A DNA stretch of 64,000 nucleotides, from the NCBI GenBank assembly GCA_038496445.1, contig JALMLS010000621.1, positions 1 through 64,000 on the forward strand, read 5' to 3'. How positions within the stretch are numbered: position 1 is the stretch's first letter; every line of letters begins with the position of its first letter. Source of the stretch: Trichosphaerium sp. ATCC 40318 (Eukaryota; Discosea; Flabellinia; Trichosidae). Positions 21,545-31,191 of this stretch are shown piece after piece. Under the pieces are notes generated by a model that was not told where the DNA came from, did no database searches, and saw nothing but the letters and a program-made list of their open reading frames with translations. Made by a program: the position numbers and the translations under genes.

Positions 21545-21980
21545 GTAAATTTTGTTGAGAAACGTCTTCAATTTTTTTGAGAAAACACTAGAGATTTCCT
21601 TGAAAAAACACCAGAAATTTCTTTGAGAAAACACCAGAGATTTCCTTGAGAAAACACCAGAGATTTCCTTGAGAAAACACTAGAGATTTCCTTGAGAAAA
21701 CACCAGAAATTTCCTTGAGAAAACACCAGAGATTTCCTTGAGAAAACACCAGAGATTTCCTTGAAAAAACACCAAAGATTTCCTTGAGAAAACACCAGAG
21801 ATTTCCTAGAGAAAACACCAGAGATTTTCCAAAGAAAACACTAGAGATTTCCTTGTGTTTTTCACTGGTGATTTTCTAGAGAATTCTCAGGTTATTTTAG
21901 GAAGAAATTCACCGAGATTGGTGGTCCAAAATCTCTGAGATTTTAGGGGGTGAATCTCTTGATTTTTCTCAATTTTTTTT
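21545..21980. repeat. Right terminal/subterminal repeat array of the large transposon
   Basis: About twelve tandem units of about 23-24 bp (GAGATTTCCTTGAGAAAACACCA) from about 21585 to 21860. More diverged end sequence follows, containing the inverted-end motif at 21937-21958, then an A/T tract and AGTACT. Units abut without variable spacers, so this is a minisatellite and not a CRISPR array. Confidence 0.85.
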
Positions 21981-22654
21981 AGTACTGTCCTAGTAAAGGG
22001 CTCTCGCATTACCTCAAGGAATGTGCTGTCATACACCTTTGGAGAGTACCCACCATAGATCTTTCGAAAATGGCCTTTTCCATCCATTATGGCCATGTAT
22101 CGTCTTCCAGGAGCATTCAGTTTGTATGACCATAGGTCACTCTTTCTAGATGTGGTGCGTTTGCCTGTTAGCCTAAAGTCTGAAGAATCCATCCATAAAT
22201 TAACAGCTTTAAGTAGTTCCGGTTTCTTAACGTTCCTTGCTGCCGCTGTCCAGTCGCTGGCTGTACCCACCACAAGCACTGTATTTGCCCAGGCATAAAG
22301 AACTTCTCTAATTTTGTACACGTTGTGTTGTACAGAATTGTTGCCTATTTTGATCCAATTTTTTGTTTTTTGGCGTAAGTGAGACATGCCAATACCAACC
22401 AAATCAAGGTAAAGTGTAAAGACCAACATTTTGGCTAAAAAACCACGTGATCTCTCAAGAGCCCACAAAATAGGCTCATGCTTTTCAACATATGCCTGCA
22501 TTGCCCAAAACGTTGTTCGGGAAAGTTTTTTGTGCACGTGGTCACGAGCTGAGTAGTAAGAAAGCATTTTATGATAGAGATAAGTGAACAAAAAAATGTG
22601 CGACTTATCCACATAGAGATAGCCAGCCAAAAATTTTTGCGGGTTATCCCTCAT
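21981..22654 (-). pseudogene. N-terminal/middle part of a split DDE transposase
   Basis: Minus-strand open frame from MRDNPQKFLAGYLYVDKSHI. The core reads NLWMDSSDFRLTGKRTTSRK, then LWSYKLNAPGRRYMAIMDGK, then FRKIYGGYSPKVYDSTFLEV. The first Asp (WMDSSDF) and second Asp (VYDSTFL, the usual HDSxxL position) are catalytic-triad positions of DDE_Tnp_4 nucleases. The protein breaks at MREPFTRTVL exactly at AGTACT, where the large element begins. The Glu-bearing C-terminus is on the far side of the element (9102-9430). The true N-terminus and any intron upstream of 22654 are not resolved. Confidence 0.8.
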
Positions 22655-23300
22655 TATTTAAATGTTTGACTTGGAGGGCACGCAATAACATAAATACCAC
22701 CCTCTTTTGTTGATTAATCACGTGATAACTGATGCCTTTACCAAAATCGGCGCTCACGCAAATGCTCACTGTGATAAATATGCCAACCGCGAATATCATC
22801 GCATAGCTTCTTGGTAGTCTTGTTAGCAACCGTTAAACGCGCAACAAGCGAAAAATGACTGAACATGGTTTATATTGCAATATGACGCGTATTTTATTAA
22901 TAGATTAACAGAAAACAACGCACAAATAACTCGTGAGTGTTCTCTAACAAACCTCCGAAAAACTCGCTACCTCCACGCTTCAATGCTAAAATATATCCGT
23001 AAAATAACTTTAATAATGAAGACGACAAGCTGTATTGCAAGAGAAGGAGTGTGAGAGCGAGAGTTTCCGCGTGAGATCCTTTCACTGAAATATATGACGA
23101 CATCTCACAACCAAAACGAAACAAATCAAAAAATAACATACAATGAACACAACAACAACAAGGTACTAAAAAACAAGAGAAAACCAACCTAAAACAAGTA
23201 CTGTTTGATCAAACACGTGACCTTTTTATTGGTTTTTCCTCAACTTAGCGTTAAAAAAGGCTTATCGACTATCTAGAAATCTTCTTATCTCGTGTATACT
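22655..23300. other. Right flank of the old DDE transposon, no gene recognised
   Basis: Probably 5' part of the DDE element followed by the upstream region of the next gene. Open frames here are short and of poor composition. The Cys-rich minus-strand frame at 22897-23187 looks spurious. Confidence 0.35.
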
Positions 23301-25072
23301 TCTTTTATGCACAATAACACCAATACACTCATTCGGCGATGCTCTATTCTATAACGTTACAGACTCTTTCGGGGAGTACTCATCTACATCAAGACAAAGC
23401 CTTGCATACGACGCTATAAATGATAAATACTTACTTACCTGGATGATATCCGGAGAGTTTTTTGCAACACCGTACGTCACAAAGCCTTTCTCCTCACAGC
23501 CACATTATACACTAAGTGTCAATGTCTTATACTCCTGTTTTAGTGTGTACCAAGGTAGATTCTATGCTAGCAATGGAACAATCTTACAAGACACTTTTTC
23601 TCTCAACGTCAGCAAAGTTTACACTCCAAGCTTACCTGGACTTGTCGGAAATGGTGAAGGATCGTATTTATACTACTATATAGCACCAAGCAGAGATGAT
23701 TACATAACCAGAGTACAAGGTATAATACTTGGAAGCGATGGATCAACAGTCAAGACTGTTTTTCAAATAAGCCCTGAATCAAACGAATACGCAAGTTGGC
23801 CAAGTGCTACATACAACAAAGATACAAAGAAATATCTCGTCGTTTGGGTATCTCGAGATACTTCCATATCTGATTTCAAATATGGTGTATTTGGCGCTTC
23901 TATTGATTCAGTAGACGGAACTGTATCATCCCAGTTCAGAGTATCTTCTTCTACTACTTCCTTCAGTGTCGCTTCAAATGTTGCTCCAAAAATAGCTTAC
24001 AATCCTATCGTCAAGAACTTCTTTGTCGCTTGGCAATACGACCCATCAACTGGCTTGGAAAACTATGTAGCTGGACGCAATATAGATGACAACGGGGAAG
24101 GAACGTCAATAGAGCTTGATTTTGGACAAGGAACATCAAGACCAAACGTGATAGCTCATGAATCGAAAAGCGAATACTTGGTTCTCAGAAAAGGATCCAA
24201 CACAATCACAGCTCAAAGAGTTAGTGCCCTTGGTGCTAATATTGGATCTTCTGTAGATATCGTTACAGACGTCACAACAGGGAACCCTTTTGGAGCATAC
24301 TCTGCCTCTGAAGGGTATTTGATAGCATACGGTGTAGCAGGCGTATCATACACTCTTGCAAAAGTGGATGACAGGTACTATTTTCTTTTGTTTTCCAGCT
24401 TTGATACTGACTCGCTTTTGCTTTAGTTCTCTTTCAGTCACAGAATCTTTTGAATTTTTCAACGGCACAAGATCAGTTGGCGACATAATTATTAGAACAG
24501 ATACAAGCAACATTCTCGCATTCATGCCAAGGTCAGACGCTCAGTACACAAACTACCTTGCTGGAGTTTCCATCATCCCAGTGGTCCCAACTGTAGCTCC
24601 AACTGAAGCTCCAACGCAAGCTCCTACCCTACCACCTACTACCCTACCTCCTACTACTCTACCGCCAACAACCGAACCTCCTACTACAATTTTGGCAACC
24701 ACTGAAGCTCCAACAACTCAACCAACAACGACAGCAGTACGTTTAAACACAAAAAATCACGTGACTAATATATACTTTTAGCCAACAACTGCCGAAGCTG
24801 TTGCTTCTCCAACCGGTTTGTCTAGTGTTATATTGGCACTCATTATCGTTGGTGTAATAATATTGATCATAATCATTGCAGCAATCGTTGTGACAGCGTA
24901 TTTCTGCCGTCCTAAACCAGGAGATCAAGAAATTGTCGTAAATGTTAACACACCAGCAGCATATGAACCTGCAGAACCACAAGAGATACCTGTTGGGGTA
25001 CCTATTGGACAACCTTTACCTAATCCTGAGTTCCATCCTCAAGAAATACCATTACAGTTTGCTCCACACTAA
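23300..25072 (+). CDS. Type I membrane protein with Thr/Pro-rich stalk (unknown ectodomain)
   Basis: The frame is open well upstream of the first in-frame ATG (23443), encoding FGDALFYNVTDSFGEYSSTS. The start and any signal-peptide exon therefore lie near or before 23300 and are unresolved. The ectodomain of about 330 aa reads like a repeated beta-propeller-type secreted domain (DTKKYLVVWVSRD, VKNFFVAWQYD, ESKSEYLVLRK). The repeated YLVxW/FVAW pattern is seen; the fold is inferred. Introns: about 24375-24424 and 24738-24780. A stalk of TEAPTQAPTLPPTTLPPTT type follows. A single TM helix (VILALIIVGVIILIIIIAAI) comes next, then a short Pro-rich cytoplasmic tail ending LQFAPH. Probably a heavily O-glycosylated surface protein. 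Confidence 0.65.
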
Positions 25073-26053
25073 AATATTTTTGTGCGATGTAAAACAATTT
25101 TTCTCTTTGAAACAAAAAAAAAAACTTGTAAATAAATATTAATTAAAGAACAACAATTATTAAAGTTTGCTCCCTTGTTCACTTGTAATTTCGTACAGAG
25201 AATGATCTCACTGACTATTTTCCTCAAAAAAAACTGCTGCATTTTAAAAAACACAAGAGCCTAAGCCTTATGAACAAGTTAAAGCCCAAGTTCTGTCAAT
25301 GGTATTTAGAATATCAAGTATGAACTGTGTTTGTAGGCCACTACGAACTTCGCCCTAGTAGAATCGACATGAGGACAAAAGATATAGCGTACCATTAACA
25401 CTAAGGATAAGACAGCCATTCATGAAAAAGCGTTAATGGCAGTGTTTTATTAATATTATCACGGTAAAACTAAAGTCCTTGAATTCACGTGTGAGATTTA
25501 AACGAAATTTAAAAAAAAACGTTCGTAAGTTGTGTTTAGGATTATAAAAATAGGTGGTACAATGACATTACACTATTGTTTTTATGTATACAGAGTATAG
25601 CGTGAAAAACAGACAAGAAGAGTAGAATTTTCGTACAACCTGCATACAACTTTTATCGTACACAATGTTGGTAGGTGAAAACTTTTTGGTACTTTTCTGT
25701 GCACGCTAGGCTCATCAAAAATTCGTGGTATTATTAAGAACGGTTTTCGGTTTGTTAAAACCAAAGGAAGCACTATAGTTGGCCGATTGATTGAAATAGA
25801 TGGTAGATCAGATATAGACAAGTTTTTTGTTTTTTGTGTTGGTTTTCTCTTAACAATTTTCATTGGACCTGGTCTCTGTCTTTGAGATATCTAATGTATA
25901 CCTGAATATGCTACCTCTAGTTTACTCTTAGTTTTACAATCGGATAAAAACTTTACCGAGACTATTTTGTATCAAAATCCAGTGCACAACACAAAAAAAA
26001 TATTGGTTCCTTAAACAAAAAACATTACACAATTGACCATAACTCTCAACAAG
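25073..26053. other. Intergenic, possible remnant exon near 25.7 kb
   Basis: Mostly AT-rich. The plus strand at about 25708-25890 reads SSKIRGIIKNGFRFVKTKGS then DKFFVFCVGFLLTIFIGPGL, with an acceptor-like TAG before it. This could be a terminal exon of a small membrane protein or a relic. No start could be joined. Confidence 0.3.
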
Positions 26054-27211
26054 ATGACACGTACTGTAACTCTCGTCATCTGTATCGTTTCTTTCCTATC
26101 GATTATCTATGCCAACACCTACAACACTCTCGCCTCTGGATCGACACTGACTTGTCAAGGATGTAGAAAAGACATGCATTCTGGACGCTTTGTCTACTGC
26201 GATGGATACTACGCTGGATCGACTGTAACACACTGCGACTGGGTGGGTGGTGCAGGAGAATGCACCTTTCCAAGGGATACCTCTGTTACGAAAGCAGAGT
26301 GCCAACAAATGTGCGACAACGACTCTCGATGTGGATTCTATACTAGCTACTACAACTCTATCTGTAACTTATTCTTCATGACCTCCTGCAATCTCATTTC
26401 TGGCGGTGCCTCGGGAGATACCTTAGAAAAAGTTGTAGCAGCAACAACTGCACCCCCAACAGATGCCCCAACAACCCCACCTCCAACGGACCCACCTACG
26501 ACTGAAGCACCAACAGATCCACCAAGAACCTACAGCGCTCTCGCAACAGGATCAACACTCACATGTCAAGGATGCCGTAAAGATCTTCACGCTGGTCGAT
26601 TTGTTTACTGTACTGGGTACTACGCTGGCTCTACAATTACCACATGCGATTGGGTAGGTGGTCCTGGAGAGTGCACTTTCCCACGTGATACTTCCGTAAC
26701 ACACGCTGAATGCGAGCAAATGTGTACTGACGATCCAAGATGTAACTATTTTACTACGTACTATAACTCCATCTGTAATTTGTTCTACATGACAAACTGC
26801 AACCTCATCAGCGGAGGAGCTTCCGGTAATACATATTCTAAAGATCCTGTAACCGAACCACCAACGGTAGCACCAACAGAACCTCCTCAAACCTACACTT
26901 CTTTGGCGTCAAGCTCAACTCTCACTTGCCAAGGATGTCGCCGAGATATGCATGCTGGAAGATTTGTTTACTGTACTGGGTACTATGCTGGATCGACTGT
27001 AACCCATTGCGATTGGGTAGGAGGTCCTGGAGAGTGTTCGTTCCCAAGAGACACATCTGTGACTAAAGCTGAATGTGAACAACTTTGTACAAATGATGCG
27101 AGATGTAACTATTTTACAAGCTACTACAACTCTGTCTGTAACTTGTTCTACATGAATAGTTGTAACTTAATCTCTGGTGGCGCATCAGGTGATACTTACA
27201 GTAAAGATTAG
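26054..27211 (+). CDS. Secreted protein with three PAN/Apple-like domains
   Basis: Intronless, 385 aa. The start is placed at 26054 because MTRTVTLVICIVSFLSIIYA is a good signal peptide; the frame is open a little upstream. Three copies of about 95 aa follow (residues about 30-125, 155-250, 270-370). Each has the same cysteine pattern: LTCQGCRKDMHSGRFVYC, HCDWVGGAGECTFPRDTSV, AECQQMCDNDSRCGFYTSYY, and NSICNLF...SCNLISGGASG. The ECxxxCxxDxRC...CNLF core is that of PAN/Apple-type domains, which bind carbohydrate or protein. Linkers are Thr/Pro-rich (PPTDAPTTPPPTDPPT). No membrane anchor is visible, so it is probably secreted or wall-associated. A truncated copy of its 5' end lies at 63.76-63.97 kb. 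Confidence 0.8.
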   Translation: MTRTVTLVICIVSFLSIIYANTYNTLASGSTLTCQGCRKDMHSGRFVYCDGYYAGSTVTHCDWVGGAGECTFPRDTSVTKAECQQMCDNDSRCGFYTSYYNSICNLFFMTSCNLISGGASGDTLEKVVAATTAPPTDAPTTPPPTDPPTTEAPTDPPRTYSALATGSTLTCQGCRKDLHAGRFVYCTGYYAGSTITTCDWVGGPGECTFPRDTSVTHAECEQMCTDDPRCNYFTTYYNSICNLFYMTNCNLISGGASGNTYSKDPVTEPPTVAPTEPPQTYTSLASSSTLTCQGCRRDMHAGRFVYCTGYYAGSTVTHCDWVGGPGECSFPRDTSVTKAECEQLCTNDARCNYFTSYYNSVCNLFYMNSCNLISGGASGDTYSKD

Positions 27212-27243
27212 AATTATCAATAAAGTTTCAACTCCCCTTCATA

Positions 27244-27459
27244 ATGTCTAGTTTAACTTTTACGGTTTTTTTGTGTCACGTTCTTTTTTTTCAATCTATG
27301 CAAAGACAAAACTCGCTCTGTTTCTTAGGGAGTTATCCATACAGGGCGTGTAATGCCTATCAATTCATTTTTTTTGACTTAAAACCTAAAACCGAAGTAA
27401 TTGGTATGAGTGCGACCTGTAATTACTTGGATTGTTGTAATCATTGCGACACTTGCTAA
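27244..27459 (+). CDS. Candidate small secreted Cys-rich protein
   Basis: 71-aa open frame starting 32 bases after the PAN protein stop. A hydrophobic start (MSSLTFTVFLCHVLFF) precedes a Cys-rich tail (ATCNYLDCCNHCDTC). It may instead be 3' sequence of the PAN gene. No family recognised. Confidence 0.25.
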   Translation: MSSLTFTVFLCHVLFFQSMQRQNSLCFLGSYPYRACNAYQFIFFDLKPKTEVIGMSATCNYLDCCNHCDTC

Positions 27460-27920
27460 CGTATATGTTCACGTTGAAATTCGAGTATTTGTGTTTGATG
27501 CAAGATCGAAAAGTGGTTCAAATTTCTGATTGATTTGCAAAATGCAGCAATGAGAATAACAACGTTTTGAGTGTTTAACAGTACCCAGAGGATATGTGGA
27601 CTACTTTAGGTGTTACCACAATTTTTTTCCTATCAAGTATTTGGTATGATAAAAAGAAATACTTTGGTACTTTCTCTCGACAGCAGATTTGTCATCTGCG
27701 AGAAAACAAAACAAAAAAAACCCCAAGGAATTGACAATTCCAAACAAAACTCCCAAAAAAACCTGAGCAGTAGCTGGCTGAGGTGGACGCCTGTATGATT
27801 TCCCGTCCTTAAAAGGTTACAGCAATATAAAAAAAAGCAATGTACAATACATAAAGATTGTTGGCAGCTACCGGTTGAGTGCAAAAAAAGTAAGCCTCAA
27901 TGTGATAACAATAAGTACAA
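27460..27920 (+). repeat. Repeat A, copy 1
   Basis: Noncoding unit of about 450 bp, also present at 37915-38470 and 63110-63600 in the opposite orientation. It contains two short palindromes, GCAGATTTGTCATCTGC and GGAATTGACAATTCC. All three copies share them with few changes; in copy 2 the second loses its outermost pairs to a T-run. Confidence 0.85.
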
Positions 27921-28455
27921 ACAAAAACGCTTTTTTTGTTTTCCTTCGTTTTCATTACATCTTCAAGGCGTGAATAGTGGGTTCACCTAACTTCCCTGGT
28001 GCACGTAATTCAATATATTTATCAACATATTATAATGACACTTCAACGAGTAATGAAATTGAATGGCTCAAATGCGAAAACAATACAAGAAAAAAAAAAC
28101 TGAGAATGCAACGATGAATGGCAATGACTATGAACAAACAACAACTTACAATGTTATCAAAGGAATGATTCTTTTATTAAAGAGGCAAACTGTTACAGAA
28201 TAACCTGTCACGCACACACACAATACGATCAAGGAAACAGAAAACACCTAAAAAATAAAAAAAAGTAATCCAATAAAAAAATAAAAAAAATTATGTCTAG
28301 CCCTTTTGGTTCGTCCCACAATACCAAACCAACAAGGGTACCCTTTAAAAACATAAATATAGAGAGAAATGAGGGAAGACCTTTGGTTCATACCACAACC
28401 CAAAACCAAAGATCCCACCTACAATTAAAAAAAACTCTCTGAAAAAAAAACTCCT

Positions 28456-29548
28456 TTGCGTGGTGACCATGGAGTTGCGATAGCAATGCCCAGAGCTTAT
28501 GGGTCCGTGTTGGATGTGTTTGCCAATCCTTCGATAGACACTGTGGCGGTTGTAGCTGAGAGTACGTTATCTACGCTCACACAACTACACAGAGAAGGTT
28601 TAGTGCATAACAACATCACGCCGGATAACATCTTGGTGTTCCCTTCAATGGACATAATGCTCACTGATTTTGGCGCTTCTGGGTATGTAAAGGATACCAG
28701 AAAGCTCAAAACCTTTAAGGGCACTCCTGGTTATGTGTTGCCTTCTGTTGAGCGCAAAGGGTACACAACGCAGAATGACCTTTACGCAGTCGGTGTGACG
28801 ACAATGCGTATTGCATTAGGCGACGAATACGTGCCGTGCGATGAGTACTCTGGTGAAGGTGAGTTCGAGGCTAACCGCCTCTGCTTTCAAAAGTTGAAGG
28901 AAGTATTCCTGAAACGCTTTGAGCACTCGCTTCACCATGATGAGTGCTTGCTGGTCGATTTTGTTCAGGCTTGCTTGGAACCATCAGCCGAGTATCAGAG
29001 TGCGTCAGATTTGATGGAACATGAGTTCATCTCATTAGCGTATGACTGAAGGTCGGTGTAGAATCTCTTGGGGGATGTCATTGTTTTTGGCAAAGTGTCG
29101 ATTGAAGGATTGGCAAACACATCTAACACAGATCCATAAGCTCTAGGCATTGCTATCGCAACTCCATGGTCACCACTCAGGAACTTCAAGGGTTTGACGA
29201 CGCCTTTACACTTGAGACTGCTTGCGAAGTCATATTCGCGCTCCTAGAGAAGTTGAGTAAGTATTTGTGCCGGTTGGTGTAAAAATAAAAAAACCTAATA
29301 AAGGAAAAAGTGCTTACAAGTGCCTCAGCGTCCTCCTCATACTCATCTGTGCCTCTATTAGCCGTTTCGATAATTTTGAGAGCTACACTCTGTCCATTAT
29401 CATTTCGTCGCGCTTTTAACACACGACACCTCTCACTACTTCCCAATGGCTTTGCCGACATTATCGTCGCCCAACCTGTACCTTGTAAAGTACACTTTCT
29501 GTACGCAGTTCTAGCAAAGCGAGCGATCGTTCGGAATAAATTGGCCAT
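28456..29548. pseudogene. Pseudokinase gene broken by an internal inversion
   Basis: The 5' part lies on the minus strand: exon 1 at 29548-29318 (MANLFRTIARFARTAYRKCT) and the start of exon 2 from 29243 to about 29098, running into PSIDTLPKTMT. The rest of exon 2 lies on the plus strand at about 28463-29049 (HGVAIAMPRAYGSVLDVFAN to FISLAYD). The intact order is seen at 61621-62581. About 85 bp of exon 2 (GTGACCATGGAGTTGCGATA... to TCGACAC) is present on both sides of the inverted piece. The break therefore duplicated its edges. The gene cannot make the full protein from either strand. Confidence 0.88.
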
Positions 29549-30303
29549 AGTCTTGTTACAGTAATGCACGAGGTAAGAAATCTGTTAAGTTGAACTAAGC
29601 GAAGCAAGTTGGCGGTAATTGTCCAACCGATAGTTTTCATAACTTTGATAAAAACATGCTTTTTTTACTGAATTAGGAAAACAAAGTGAATCGGCACCAC
29701 AAAGAAATGTGCCTCACAGAATTTAGGAAATGCATGCGAAATGGCACACCAAACAAATAAAGGCGTGGCACGTGAGGGAGCCCTCACAGAATTTTGCGTT
29801 TGAAGTCGTTAGTTGCATCTATGAATAAATCGTGCAATTTTTCGCATTCGCAGATGCTGTTGCAAGCGTTTATTTTACACTGTAATTTTAGTACGTGGCT
29901 ACGCTGTGGTAAGATGAAACTTGATAGTTCTACGTGAAGTTAATTTTTTGCAGTTTAGGGCACTCAGCGTGTAACCTGATACGTACCTCTACAATCTGTT
30001 GTTGATAAATGCATCTTGGAAGAATCACTGTATTTTTCCCTGGTGAGCTTGAGGTTTGCGCCAGCGTCTACCATGTGTCAGCAATAGTGATAGAGTGTTG
30101 GTTCTTTTTTGGTTTTTGGTTTGGATTGAGAACATTACATATGCTTTTACTATCATGCCTGTTTGGTTTAGAAGGTAGATATCAAGATTTGTTTTGTTTG
30201 AGCGAAATTGTTTAAAACTGTCTCAAAGCAACTTGGAGAAGCTAACCAGTACCATTAATACTATCTGGGCTCGTCAAAGCTGCTTATTACAATCCTTATA
30301 TCT

Positions 30304-30743
30304 TCAACTAATCTTTACAAAGAACAAATAACGGCTAAACACAGCCAGCTTTAGCGTCTGATAATGCGTTGGTGTCGTGGCTTGTGGCAAGTAGTGGAAT
30401 TGTAGATTACCAACAAACCAGCAGTTGGAGGTGCGGTGGTTACCACTGGCGCGAATGTCATGTTATTCTGTTGGTTAAAGATACGTTGTAAGACTGTCAA
30501 ACAGTTTCTAATATAAGATTATTTAAGAGCGTATTGGTACCCTTGGTAGTCATAGTTTGCTTGTTAGTTTCACCACGATATCACGTTTTTGATCCACAAT
30601 TGCTTTGTTGGAGCAGAACCAGCTAAAAGCTTCAAAACGTCATGAATCCAACCAGCAACGCATAGCACCACAACAATTTGAGAGTCAGGTTTTTGAAGTT
30701 CTGGACTAAAATAGCTGCCAAGCAGGTATAAATTGGCGTCCAT
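30304..30743 (-). CDS. Candidate small three-exon gene (unknown)
   Basis: ATG at 30743 gives MDANLYLLGSYFSPELQKPD and IVVVLCVAGWIHDVLKLLAG to LWIKN (exon 30585-30743, 53 codons). A GTGATA...CAG intron follows, then NNMTFAPVVTTAPPTAGLL (30411-30467). A GTAATC...CAG intron follows, then TLKLAVFSRYLFFVKIS and TGA (30304-30357). All phases fit, giving 89 aa with one or two hydrophobic helices. No family recognised. It directly abuts the end of the segmental duplication. Confidence 0.45.
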
Positions 30744-31022
30744 CTCTCATAGTACATAAACGCTTGTCCCGAGAGCAAAGTAAAAGCACTCGTTACACCG
30801 GCACGATCACGTTTTTTGAAACCAAAAAGGCAGGAAACCGGTTAAAAGCGTCACCAACGCTAAAAATAGTTTACCGTATAAAATCAAGGCATTTAATGAG
30901 AAATATGCGCTTTAAGGAAGCAAGAACAGAAAGATCAAGCTTTTTTGGATCAAAACAATACGGAAACAACTTACTTAACATTAAAAACGTAACTCAAGTT
31001 ACTACAGGTTAATTACGCAATT

Positions 31023-31191
31023 CTAGTTTTGAGGGATTCCTACTAGTTTGTAATGACTTAATACCCATTGTATTATAGAAAAGGCACATAATACGCCTGG
31101 GAGATACCATACAGAAGAGCCTAAAGAACTGATACATACTCAACTCACCTGCGAGCCAACTATTGATGTTCTCCATTGCACCCAACCACTT
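31023..31191 (-). CDS. Candidate exons of a small membrane protein (unknown)
   Basis: Exon 31149-31191 (KWLGAMENINSWLAG) is joined by a 28-nt GTGAGT...TTTAG intron to SSVWYLPGVLCAFSIIQWVL then SHYKLVGIPQN and TAG. A likely upstream exon begins near 31714 (MASICLRYIPSQYSRHRTVY), with further hydrophobic coding around 31.56-31.65 kb (FVNKFVLFITYVSHCSF). The joins between these parts are not resolved. Confidence 0.35.

Larger units (their letters stand above)
9428..21980. mobile_element. ~12.55 kb cargo-carrying DNA transposon (Tnp2/CACTA-like) inserted in a DDE transposase gene
   Basis: Four independent signs. (1) Both sides are halves of one DDE transposase gene on the minus strand (21981-22654 and 9102-9430). 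(2) AGTACT lies immediately outside both ends (9422-9427 and 21981-21986), fitting a 6-bp target-site duplication. (3) The ends are inverted. GAGAATCACCACAAAATCTC at 9451-9470 pairs with GAGATTCACCCCCTAAAATCTC read from 21958 inward, 23 and 22 bases from the proposed termini. Each is followed by a subterminal array of GAGAATTTTGG or GAGATTTCC units. (4) The interior encodes a Tnp2-like transposase near the left end. The exact terminal bases are uncertain because both ends run into A/T tracts. CACTA elements normally make 2-3 bp duplications, so superfamily placement is tentative. Confidence 0.75.
26054..30225. repeat. Segmental duplication, copy 1 (PAN gene + repeat A + rearranged pseudokinase)
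   Basis: In reverse orientation this block matches 60940-63996. The kinase 5' flank is at 29.57-30.22 kb, with shared landmarks such as CCTCACGTGCCACGCC and GCGCAAACCTCAAGCTCACC. The kinase gene comes next, then repeat A, then the PAN gene start. Copy 1 retains the whole PAN gene but has an inverted kinase segment. Copy 2 has the intact kinase and a truncated PAN fragment. Confidence 0.85.

Noticed and set aside
21585-21860. Regular 23-24 bp repeats resembling a CRISPR array
   Set aside because: Units abut with no variable spacers, there are no cas genes, and the genome is eukaryotic. It is a subterminal minisatellite.
22897-23187. 96-codon minus-strand ORF with CCCCVHC
   Set aside because: Composition follows from repeated ACAACAACAACA on the other strand; no start context or family.
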